Source: CALDTK01 sp045110575
GTDB taxonomy: Bacteria; Bacteroidota; Bacteroidia; Chitinophagales; Saprospiraceae
Reading direction: 5' to 3'
NCBI GenBank assembly: GCA_045110575.1
Contig: JBGCGF010000001.1
Span: 79,933 to 143,932 of the forward strand
Length of the DNA stretch: 64,000 bases
Shown piece after piece: positions 42,132 to 50,804 of this stretch. Positions within the stretch are counted from its first letter, which is position 1; each line of letters opens with the position of its first letter. The notes under the pieces are model-generated. The model did not search any database and was not told where the DNA came from. It worked only from the letters and a program-made list of their open reading frames with translations. A program made the position numbers and the translations under genes.

Positions 42132-44027
42132 TTAACGCATCAACGTCACTTCTCCACTCACCTGCTCTACTTCGCCGTCAAAGTAGCGGACACGTGCAGA
42201 GAAAACGTACACGCCTGGGTCGAGCCTTTCACCTTGAAAATAGCCATTCCAGCCAGACTGAACGTCGTTGGGAAGGATATCTGATTCATTGAAAAGCATA
42301 CTACCCCAGCGATTGACCACCAACAGTTCTTCAATCATCTGCACATTGGGGCTTTCGCCAAAACCTATGAAATAGTCGTTTATACCATCTCCATTTGGTG
42401 AAAAGGCCGTTGGAAAAAAGTGCTTCCGAACAGTCGTCACATTTAGCATAAGGCTATCGCTAGCATTGCACCCGTTTTCATCGATGGCTTCACCGACGAG
42501 TTGGATACTTTTCGCGGGTTGCACCACCGCATCGGTACAAGGAAGGCTACAATCGACAACATCGGCTGGAAACCAAGCAATCTCTTTGGTGATACCTCCA
42601 GAGGCATTTGCACGCACTCGGCGGTCATCGCCAAGTTCAATCGATAAATCGGGGCCGAGGTCAATTGTATATATAGGAGGCGCAGTAATACTTACCTCGG
42701 TTGCCAACGTACAGCCAAATCGATCTTCAATCGTGTAGGCATAAGTTCCAGGAGCAAGACCACTGATCAATTGGCCATTTGCAATCGGCTCATCGTTCAA
42801 TGTATAGGCGTACGGTGCTGTTCCTCCGGTCGGAAGAGTTGCCTCAATTAGGCCGTCTTCCATGTACGAACAGCTCGGAATCTCGACCGTGAGTTGACTC
42901 TCAATCGCGGAAGTCATTTCGACCGTAAGTGTTGTTGTAATGATGCTATCGCAACCCAGAGAAGACGTTAAGGTGTCTACATAAACTCCTGAAGATTCGT
43001 GGGTGCGTGCTCCTATAGTTAAGCCGCCTCCCAGACAGATTGTATCCGTTTGGGCAAACGATTTCGGCTGGACAAAAACGGTTTTCGCATTCGAAACAAC
43101 CCTACAGTTAACCGATGCCAAGTTGGAAATGCCATTGGCAAGCTGGTATCGGTAATAGTAAAATCCGACGCTTGTATTTGTATGCCAAAAGCTCAATTGG
43201 TTGGCTCCTGGGATGTCTTGCCACGTTACGCCTTGATCAAAAGACTCCTGCCACTGGGCAGCGGGGTCACTGAATTGATCTCCTGCAATCGTAGCAAACA
43301 ACTCAACAGGAGCACCATCTTCACAAGCCACTGCTTGCTCGAATGGGAGTATCAAGGCGTTGGGTCCACAAGCCCTGAAGCTTAAGTTATCTAGGCCGAT
43401 GTCGTTCCCAATACCACCTGGCGCATTATTACTCAGCCCAAGCGTGACAGAAGTCTGCCCTGGGTTAGTAGAAAACGTAAATGCATAGGTAGTCCAGGTC
43501 AAATCCTGAGCGATATCACCGGTCGTAAAGCTGACATTACCATCTATCAGAAAAGTAACGTTCGGCTTGATGTGTGGAACAGCAGCGTCTGGCTTGATGA
43601 TATTGATTAGATCGGCGGAGAATTGATAGATCGTATTCTCACAAAGTCCGTCAATCGTCTGCTCGTAGAATAACCCCGGATCAAAGGAGGCATTCACCAC
43701 CATCATGTAGCCTAGAGGATCAGGGCTGTTATCCCCTATCTCAGACCAAGACTCCCAGAGGCCCGTCCAGGCACCTGTATTGTTCGTGACGGTGTATTCA
43801 CCATCTAGCGGGGGCCCCACAAAGACGTATTGAAACCCAGGAGCGATTCCAGGATCAGGAGAAACGATGTTATCCGCTCCACTTCCAAAGTCACCGTCAA
43901 CGAAGATATTTTCGCCTAGGTTTCCATCACAAACTTGTGCCTGAGAGACAGAAACGAACCACAAGCAAGACACCAGCACTATTAGCTGGCGAACTACAAC
44001 CTGTTCTGATATTGGAAAAATCTGCAC
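42132..44027 (-). CDS. Paralogous secreted protein with T9SS type B C-terminal domain
   Basis: 631 residues. Same plan as the downstream neighbour: signal peptide (IVLVSCLWFVSVSQAQ), FVDGDFGSGADNIVSPDPGI beta-sandwich, Ig-like region (ASVNCRVVSNAKTVFVQPKS), SprB-like repeat (GTAPYAYTLNDEPIANGQLI), and gliding-motility C-terminal domain (FSPNGDGINDYFIGFGESPN). Only 69 nt separate it from its paralogue, so the pair looks like a tandem duplication. The C-terminal domains contain identically placed copies of the interspersed 14-mer. Confidence 0.88.
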   Translation of the reverse strand: MQIFPISEQVVVRQLIVLVSCLWFVSVSQAQVCDGNLGENIFVDGDFGSGADNIVSPDPGIAPGFQYVFVGPPLDGEYTVTNNTGAWTGLWESWSEIGDNSPDPLGYMMVVNASFDPGLFYEQTIDGLCENTIYQFSADLINIIKPDAAVPHIKPNVTFLIDGNVSFTTGDIAQDLTWTTYAFTFSTNPGQTSVTLGLSNNAPGGIGNDIGLDNLSFRACGPNALILPFEQAVACEDGAPVELFATIAGDQFSDPAAQWQESFDQGVTWQDIPGANQLSFWHTNTSVGFYYYRYQLANGISNLASVNCRVVSNAKTVFVQPKSFAQTDTICLGGGLTIGARTHESSGVYVDTLTSSLGCDSIITTTLTVEMTSAIESQLTVEIPSCSYMEDGLIEATLPTGGTAPYAYTLNDEPIANGQLISGLAPGTYAYTIEDRFGCTLATEVSITAPPIYTIDLGPDLSIELGDDRRVRANASGGITKEIAWFPADVVDCSLPCTDAVVQPAKSIQLVGEAIDENGCNASDSLMLNVTTVRKHFFPTAFSPNGDGINDYFIGFGESPNVQMIEELLVVNRWGSMLFNESDILPNDVQSGWNGYFQGERLDPGVYVFSARVRYFDGEVEQVSGEVTLMR

Positions 44028-44076
44028 GTGAGTAAGCTATGCCCTTTACCGAAGGGCCGCTTATGGCTGGCAAATC

Positions 44077-47000
44077 CTATTCCACTATCACTCGCTCAGT
44101 AACTCGTTCGCCAGAAACTAGCAGTACTTGGGTCATGTAAAGTCCAGACGTTAGGCGACTTACGTCTACTTGTACTAGCTCCTGCTCAGCAAGTTTTTGC
44201 GAAAGCACTAGTTGCCCCGTCACACTGTAAATGTCTAGTTGAACCATGCCTTCAGAAGCCGAAAGCGTAAGTAAATCACGTACGGGGTTCGGGTAGAGTT
44301 TTAGCGAAAGCGGAGAAGTAGTACCGGTATGGCCAAAGCGCAATTGACGCGCAGCGGGTGCAGTCGAAACAAGCACACTATAGTCTTCCACTTCACCTAA
44401 AATGTAACTCGTACATGCGGTAGGAGCAGCATCACGGCGCATTGCTACACGCATTCGAGTAACACCTGAAGCAGCCGTTGCAGGCACCGAAACCGTTTGT
44501 GTGTAGGTTTCAAACGTTGCGTCGGCAGAAGCCACCAACTCTCCAGCATCGAGGAAGTCACCGTCTTGGTTCCAATCGATCCAAGTGCGCCAGTACAAGT
44601 CTGGTTCGTAGCCGACATAACTCAGACCAGGCGTCAACGTAAGATCGTAATCGCTTCCAGCAACCACACTGGCAACTTCTGAGGTAAAGTCAGAATAACC
44701 ACAGGTTGTTCCACACTTCATTGAAGCGTTATCTAGGTTAGCCATGGCCACATTAGTTACCCATTCAGTCCAAGGCTGACTAGCCTCCAACACGCAATAC
44801 GTGCCAGGATTCGTTTGAGCTGGAATCACTGTAATTGTGAACGAACACGTCTCCGTATTACCGCAAGCATCTGTTGCTTCATAGGTAATGGTCGATGTTC
44901 CGATCCCGAATGAAGCACCACTTAAGGCGCCTGCCGTTTGGCTCACTGTCGAACCGCCCGGACATGTCGTCGTCGCTGTTGCAGCACTCCACATGGCAAT
45001 AGCATCTGTTTCACCAGCCGCAAGTTGAATAGACTGATTTGCTGGGCATGAGATACTCAATACAGCAGGATCTGCACTTACCGTGATGTTGAAACGACAG
45101 GTGTCAACATTTCCGCACGCATCTGATGCTGCGTAAACAACCTCCGTCAAACCCAGTGGGAATGAACTTCCGCTAGCAGGACCCGCGATGCGGTTGATGA
45201 CTTCGCCGCCTGTAGTGCAAGTAGATGAAACCGTTGGAGTAACCCAAGAAGCGATCGCACTCGTACTTCCCGGAAGTACCGAAAGTGATTGACTAGATGG
45301 ACATCCTGAAATGGTAACCTGAGGTCCACCAATAGCAACAGCTACTGTATAGTCTTCAACTTCTCCATTGAGATAACTGGTGCAAGCCGTTGGAGCTTCA
45401 TCACGTCGCATTGCTACGCGCATTCGTGTTGTACCTGGAGTTGCCGTTGGAGGAATTGTTATCGTTTGGGTGACCACTGCAAACGTTGCATCCGCCGAAG
45501 CAACAAGTTCGCCTGCATCAAGGAAATCGCCGTCTTGGTTCCAGTCGATCCACGTGCGCCAGTACAAGTCTGGCTCGTAGCCGTTGTAGCTTAGTCCTGG
45601 TGTCAAGGTAAGGTCGAAGTCACTGCCCGTAAGGACACTTGCGACTTCTGACGTAAAGTCAGAATATCCGCAGGTCGTACCACACTTTGTTGACGCATTA
45701 TCTAAGTCTGCGAAAGCAACATTACTCACCCACTCTGTCCAAGGTTGAGTAGCTGCTAACACGCAATACGTTCCTGGATTTGTTTGGGCGGGCAACACTG
45801 TCACGCTGAACGAGCATGTCTCGATATTACCGCAAACATCCGTTGCTTCATAAGAAATAGTCGATGTACCAACCACGAAGGAAGCTCCACTTAAGGCACC
45901 TGCCGTTTGACTCACCGTTGCGCCACCTGGACACGTGGTAGTAGCTGTGGCGTCCGACCAAGTTGCAACGGCATCTGTTTCACCCGCTGCTAGTTGGATA
46001 GATTGATTTGCTGGGCAAGAGATACTCAGCACAGCTGGCTGCGCACTTACCGTAATGGTAAAGCGACACGTATCAACACTTCCACACGCATCTTCCGCTG
46101 CATAGACAACTTCCGTTGCACCAAGTGGGAAAGCGCTTCCGCTCGCTGGACCTGAAATACGGTTGATGGTTTCACCTCCGGTTGGACAATTAGTCGAAAC
46201 GACTGGAGTGGTCCAAGAAGCAATAGCAGTCACATTTCCAGGAAGCACTGAAAGCGATTGACTCATCGGACAAGAAATACTCAAGTTGAGTGCCTGACCT
46301 GCTACTGTGATGGTAAAGCGACACGTATCCGTACTTCCACAAGCATCTTCAGCTGCGTATACGATTTCAGTGTCCCCGATAGGGAACAGACTCCCACTAA
46401 CGGGTCCTGCAATTTGAGTAACGCTTTCTCCTCCTGAGGTGCAGGTGGACATTACCGTTGGCGTCGTCCAGGAAGCTGCAGTTTCCAGTTGACCAGGAAG
46501 CGCAGTCAGTGACTGATTACTCGGACAACCAGCAATGGTAACCTGCGGTCCGCCGATGGCAATGGCAATCGTATAATCTTCGACCTCGCCGTAGAGGTAG
46601 TCGGTACAGACGAGTGGCGCTTCATCGCGACGCATAGCTACACGCATTCGTGTTGTTCCTGCAGTTGCGTTGGAAGGGATTGTTATTGTCTGGGTCGTTG
46701 TTGCAAACGTTGCATCCGAAGAAGCAACCATCTCGCCTGCATCTAGGAAATCTCCGTCTTGATTCCAATCGATCCAAGTGCGCCAGTAAAGATCTGGCTC
46801 GTATCCATTGTAGCTAAGACCTGGCGTTAAAACGAGGTCGTAATCACTTCCCGTAAGGACGCTTGCGACTTCTGAGGTGAAGTTAGAATACCCGCAGGTT
46901 GTGCCGCACTTTGAAGAAGTATTGTCGAGGTCAGCAAAAGTCACATTTGCCACCCACTCTGTCCAAGGTTGAGAAGCACTGAGTCCACAGTAAGATCCGT

Positions 47001-49092
47001 TGCTTGTTTGGATCGTAATCGTGACGGTGGTCATGCAAGTTGCTTGATTGCCCGCGTCATCTTCAGCCGTGAGTGTAACGTTATACGTACCTGCAAGGAG
47101 GAAGCTGCTCGGACTTACCGAAACGAGTGTCACGCTACTGCAGTTATCGCTACCACTGCCAAACACATCAGCTGGTGTGATGGTGGTTGTTGATCCGGCC
47201 GCCGCTGTAATGCTTAGAGATGTACAAGTGATAACCGGTGGAGTGATGTCAATTGCTCCTTCATCTATTGTGTTGTTACAATTGTTGTCCTTACCGTCGC
47301 AAAGCTCAGGTGCACCAGGGTAGGTAGCACTGTCTGTATCATCACAATCTGTGTTATCAAGCACATATCCGGTTGGTAGACTACACGCCGTTGTCGTTAC
47401 CATTGGATCACCGTATGAGTCTCCGTCCGAATCTGCATAGTACGTAATCGTACCGCCTGCCTCATCAATCTGAAGGTTGCAATCGTTATCAATGCCATCG
47501 CAAATTTCGGTGGCATCAGGATTTACAAGTGGATCGGTATCGTCGCAGTCACAGCTTGCGCCAAAACCATCTGAATCGCCATCAACTTGTGCTGGGTTAG
47601 CAACAAAGGGACAGTTGTCGTTGATATCAAGGATGCCGTCGCCATCGCTGTCGCCGGTCGCGAACTCAAACGCACCGAGATCTGCAGCACCACCTTGGAT
47701 GCGCGCATTACCTTCTATGTCCTGCGTTACGTTGAGCGCAGTGAAAAAGCTTCCATCACCAGCATCGACGCCTGGCGCCGTTGAGAGTAAGTGAAAATCA
47801 CCGCTCGCTGCATTGGCGAATTCCGCGTTTGCATTGAAGATCAGCCCAGCTCCACAATTAAGTGTGCCGCCGCTACTTCCGGTAATGGTGTTGCAATCCA
47901 ACGCATCTAGTTGAACGTGCTCAAGGGTAATGATTGGACCACTGTTGCCCGAGAAGTGAAGGATTGGATCAAAGTTCGCTCGACTTGAAGAGAAGATCGA
48001 GTTGCTGATTCTGAGGTGGGTTATTCCGTTGTCTGATGCGTTCACATATACCGCACCGCCTACGCGAGAGTAGTTGTCGTAGAAAACGCATCCAACAACC
48101 CGAGGCTGAGCGTCACCGTTCGAACTACCTAGGGTGTAAATGGCACCTGCTGCGCCGTCTCCGTCGTTGTCGTCAAAGATGCAATTGGCAAATACTGCGA
48201 AGCATTGCGCTCCCGCATTTTTAGCGAAGTTGTAAACCGCTCCGCCATAACCTGTACAGTCATTACCTACGAAGTGACAACTCTCGTAACGGGGATTTGA
48301 AATACCATCGTTGCCAGAGTTGTAGACTGCACCACCTGCTGCAGAGGCGTTATTTTCGAAGAGACAGTTACGTACCGTCGGACTAGACTCGCCTTGAAAT
48401 CCTTGGTTGTGCATCGCACCACCTTCTCTCGAATTATTGAGGCGGAAAGTGCAATTTTCAACGGTTGGGCTTGAGTTGCCGTAGAAGCCATCGTTGTAGA
48501 TCGCGCCGCCGTTGCTTGTTGCTCGGTTGTTGAGCAGCATGCAGTTTGCGATAACAGGCGTACTACTATTTCCGGTTCCAGAACCGTCGTTGAATATCGC
48601 AGCTCCGTGTTGGCGACCACCAGATCCGTTGGCATAACCGTCACTAATTGTGAATCCGTCGATGCGCGTTTGTGCATCTGCTTGATCAAAAGTTACGACG
48701 TGGTAGCTGTTACCATCTCGCTGACCGTCAGCATCAATATCACCGCTTAGGATACTTACGTTCGTTGAAAAGTCTCGCTGGGTGAGGCTTGTTTCGCTTC
48801 CGCTAAAACCTCCATAAAGGTCTACGCCAGAAGGAATATCAAAAGCCATGTCTCGTTGACTGACCGAGCAAGAGCTGCAGGAGGTAGGCGTGTAAACACC
48901 CGCGGCCACCCAGATTTCATCTCCAGCTTGTGCTTGTGCCAAGACTTGATGCAGATCGCCTGCAGCATTGGCCCACGAATTTCCTGTCCCAGTACCGCCA
49001 GTTTTGACGAAAGTCGTCTGACCGATAGAAAGAGCTGAAAAGAATAGAAGGCAAACTAACGTTGCAATAGAAGAGATATAACTGCTGCGCAT
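44077..49092 (-). CDS. Large multidomain secreted protein with T9SS type A signal
   Basis: 1671 residues from ATG 49092. Signal peptide LVCLLFFSALSIGQ; a right-handed beta-helix (about 25-420) built from repeats like GGAIYNDGFYGNSSPTVENC; a thrombospondin-3-like calcium stretch (GDSDGDGILDINDNCPFVAN); two MopE-type metal-binding repeats (CDDTDP ... EICDGIDNDCNLQIDE); HYR/Ig-like modules; three GEVED-type domains ending YLYGEVEDYT, YLNGEVEDYT and YILGEVEDYS; and a type A C-terminal domain (LKLYPNPVRDLLTLSA ... RLTSGLYMTQVLLVSG). Probably a surface adhesin or structural protein. The longer open frame upstream (to 49221) adds 43 residues with no signal peptide sense. Confidence 0.85.
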   Translation of the reverse strand: MRSSYISSIATLVCLLFFSALSIGQTTFVKTGGTGTGNSWANAAGDLHQVLAQAQAGDEIWVAAGVYTPTSCSSCSVSQRDMAFDIPSGVDLYGGFSGSETSLTQRDFSTNVSILSGDIDADGQRDGNSYHVVTFDQADAQTRIDGFTISDGYANGSGGRQHGAAIFNDGSGTGNSSTPVIANCMLLNNRATSNGGAIYNDGFYGNSSPTVENCTFRLNNSREGGAMHNQGFQGESSPTVRNCLFENNASAAGGAVYNSGNDGISNPRYESCHFVGNDCTGYGGAVYNFAKNAGAQCFAVFANCIFDDNDGDGAAGAIYTLGSSNGDAQPRVVGCVFYDNYSRVGGAVYVNASDNGITHLRISNSIFSSSRANFDPILHFSGNSGPIITLEHVQLDALDCNTITGSSGGTLNCGAGLIFNANAEFANAASGDFHLLSTAPGVDAGDGSFFTALNVTQDIEGNARIQGGAADLGAFEFATGDSDGDGILDINDNCPFVANPAQVDGDSDGFGASCDCDDTDPLVNPDATEICDGIDNDCNLQIDEAGGTITYYADSDGDSYGDPMVTTTACSLPTGYVLDNTDCDDTDSATYPGAPELCDGKDNNCNNTIDEGAIDITPPVITCTSLSITAAAGSTTTITPADVFGSGSDNCSSVTLVSVSPSSFLLAGTYNVTLTAEDDAGNQATCMTTVTITIQTSNGSYCGLSASQPWTEWVANVTFADLDNTSSKCGTTCGYSNFTSEVASVLTGSDYDLVLTPGLSYNGYEPDLYWRTWIDWNQDGDFLDAGEMVASSDATFATTTQTITIPSNATAGTTRMRVAMRRDEAPLVCTDYLYGEVEDYTIAIAIGGPQVTIAGCPSNQSLTALPGQLETAASWTTPTVMSTCTSGGESVTQIAGPVSGSLFPIGDTEIVYAAEDACGSTDTCRFTITVAGQALNLSISCPMSQSLSVLPGNVTAIASWTTPVVSTNCPTGGETINRISGPASGSAFPLGATEVVYAAEDACGSVDTCRFTITVSAQPAVLSISCPANQSIQLAAGETDAVATWSDATATTTCPGGATVSQTAGALSGASFVVGTSTISYEATDVCGNIETCSFSVTVLPAQTNPGTYCVLAATQPWTEWVSNVAFADLDNASTKCGTTCGYSDFTSEVASVLTGSDFDLTLTPGLSYNGYEPDLYWRTWIDWNQDGDFLDAGELVASADATFAVVTQTITIPPTATPGTTRMRVAMRRDEAPTACTSYLNGEVEDYTVAVAIGGPQVTISGCPSSQSLSVLPGSTSAIASWVTPTVSSTCTTGGEVINRIAGPASGSSFPLGLTEVVYAASDACGNVDTCRFNITVSADPAVLSISCPANQSIQLAAGETDAIAMWSAATATTTCPGGSTVSQTAGALSGASFGIGTSTITYEATDACGNTETCSFTITVIPAQTNPGTYCVLEASQPWTEWVTNVAMANLDNASMKCGTTCGYSDFTSEVASVVAGSDYDLTLTPGLSYVGYEPDLYWRTWIDWNQDGDFLDAGELVASADATFETYTQTVSVPATAASGVTRMRVAMRRDAAPTACTSYILGEVEDYSVLVSTAPAARQLRFGHTGTTSPLSLKLYPNPVRDLLTLSASEGMVQLDIYSVTGQLVLSQKLAEQELVQVDVSRLTSGLYMTQVLLVSGERVTERVIVE

Positions 49093-49439
49093 AAGGGAGA
49101 AATTCTCCTGCTTCTGGGTAGAAAACCCAGTCACATTGGAGATGAGAGGAAACGCCCCAATTAGATGGTGGGAGTTGACGTCTTGATTCACTTCGTGTAT
49201 AGATAACACTAAGACATGCAAAAATACGTCTTAAGAGAGGGCAAACAAGTACCTCGAAGGGAGTAAAAAAACCAGTTCCACCCTGATAATGACTGAGTTA
49301 TACCATATTAATGTAGTTATGCTCGTTACCGACACAGTTGGCATTGTCATTTTCTTTCTTGGATTAGGCGCTTCGGAGGTCAATATTTTCGCCCACAAAA
49401 ATATTATCTGAGTATTCAACTCTACCCTAAGTTTATCCC
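49093..49439. promoter_or_regulatory. Divergent region between large T9SS gene and rdgB
   Basis: 347 bases without a gene. On the plus strand TAAGTTTA (49428-49435), close to TAnnTTTG, ends 4 nt before the rdgB ATG, suggesting a leaderless transcript. On the minus strand a small hairpin CTGGG/CCCAG (about 49115-49131) lies in the leader of the large secreted protein gene. No riboswitch recognised. Confidence 0.45.
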
Positions 49440-50015
49440 ATGAAGCAGCTCGTATTTGCAACCGCCAATCCAAACAAAATCGCTGAGGTAAAATCGAAAC
49501 TTGGGGACGGTTACGACTTTTTGAGCCTCGTAGATATTGGTTGCATCGAAGAGATTCCAGAAACTACAGGTACACTTGAAGGCAATGCGTTACAAAAAGC
49601 ACGCTATGTCAAAGACAAGTACGGGTACGATTGCTTTGCCGAGGACAGTGGACTTGAGGTTGATTCGCTCGACAACCGTCCTGGCGTTGATACTGCCCAC
49701 TATTCGGGAAGTCGTGATGCGCAAGCAAACATGACGAAAGTCTTGGAAGAGCTAAGCGGAGAAGTACATCGAACGGCTCGCTTTCGAGCGGTGATTGCAC
49801 TGGTTCAAGGCGAGAGAGAAGAACTCTTTGAAGGTCGTGTCGACGGGTGGATAGCCAAAGAAATGGCTGGAGAAGGCGGCTTTGGTTACGATCCTATCTT
49901 CATTCCTGAAGGGCACGCGAAGACCTTCGCGCAATTGTCTCAAGACATCAAAAAAGGCATCAGCCACCGCAGTCGTGCGGTAGGGAAGTTGGTTGGGTAC
50001 TTGGGCGAAGGATAA
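49440..50015 (+). CDS. rdgB: XTP/dITP diphosphatase (RdgB/HAM1 family)
   Basis: 191 residues. It removes non-canonical purine NTPs (ITP, dITP, XTP) and so protects DNA and RNA. The family start LVFATANPNKIAEVKSKLG, the metal/substrate segment CFAEDSGLEVDSLDNRPGVD, and GFGYDPIFIPEGHAKTFAQL then SHRSRA are all present. Cytoplasmic. ATG 49440 gives the canonical N-terminus. Confidence 0.96.
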   Translation: MKQLVFATANPNKIAEVKSKLGDGYDFLSLVDIGCIEEIPETTGTLEGNALQKARYVKDKYGYDCFAEDSGLEVDSLDNRPGVDTAHYSGSRDAQANMTKVLEELSGEVHRTARFRAVIALVQGEREELFEGRVDGWIAKEMAGEGGFGYDPIFIPEGHAKTFAQLSQDIKKGISHRSRAVGKLVGYLGEG

Positions 50016-50104
50016 GGAATGCGTTAGCGCCGTTTCATGGTCAGGTGTACTAACAAATTCGATGTTGTACATTAGGAGCCACACGAACCAACGTCCATAA
50101 CACT

Positions 50105-50743
50105 ATGTCTACCAACCGTCGCAGCTTCCTAAAAGCCTCAGCTCTCTTACCCTTCGGAACTCTCGCCGTAGGCCCTCTTCATGCGGCAAATACTGCTATG
50201 TACTCTGGACAAACGGAGCCTATTAATCCCAACGTTTTCGGACCACGTGAAGGCTATACGCCAATGGTAAGCAACCTCGTCTCGATGATGGGTTGGATGC
50301 GCACTACCCTGCTCTCTTCCTTGCAGGGACTCACAGTGGAAGAGCTCGATCATCATCAAGACAAAAACGCGAACTCAATTGGAGCGATGCTGCTGCACCT
50401 TACCGCTACTGAGCGCTTCTACCAACTCAATAGCTTTCATGGACATGCGTGGGGGAATTTCCCTGCTGCCGACAAGGATAAATATGATGTTGCCATGTCT
50501 TTGGGAAAACCAGCGCGCAAGAAAATCATAGGCAATCCTTTGAGTTACTACCTAGACGAACTGGCTACGGTGCGACGTAACACCCTTGAAGAACTCAAAA
50601 CACGCGATGACAAGTGGCTGCTCGCAGCTGACAATGACTTCGTTTGGGGACCGACCAATAACTACTGCAAGTGGTTTCATGTCGTCGAGCATGAGAGCAA
50701 CCACAACGGTCAAATCAAGTTTCTAAAGAAGCGGATTTCATAA
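50105..50743 (+). CDS. DinB family protein with N-terminal export signal
   Basis: 212 residues. A four-helix DinB/YfiT-like fold (about 55-210), with three histidines in place for a metal site (AMLLHLTATE, FHVVEHESNHNGQI). The N-terminus NRRSFLKASALLPFGTLAVG is a Tat-like signal with an RRSFLK motif, so the protein is probably exported folded, unusual for a DinB protein. Substrate unknown; related enzymes transfer thiols. Confidence 0.82.
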   Translation: MSTNRRSFLKASALLPFGTLAVGPLHAANTAMYSGQTEPINPNVFGPREGYTPMVSNLVSMMGWMRTTLLSSLQGLTVEELDHHQDKNANSIGAMLLHLTATERFYQLNSFHGHAWGNFPAADKDKYDVAMSLGKPARKKIIGNPLSYYLDELATVRRNTLEELKTRDDKWLLAADNDFVWGPTNNYCKWFHVVEHESNHNGQIKFLKKRIS

Positions 50744-50804
50744 ACCTTAGCGATAGCCAATTTTCTCTCAACTTTCCCCGTCCTTTATTCCTTCTTTGCA
50801 GCAG

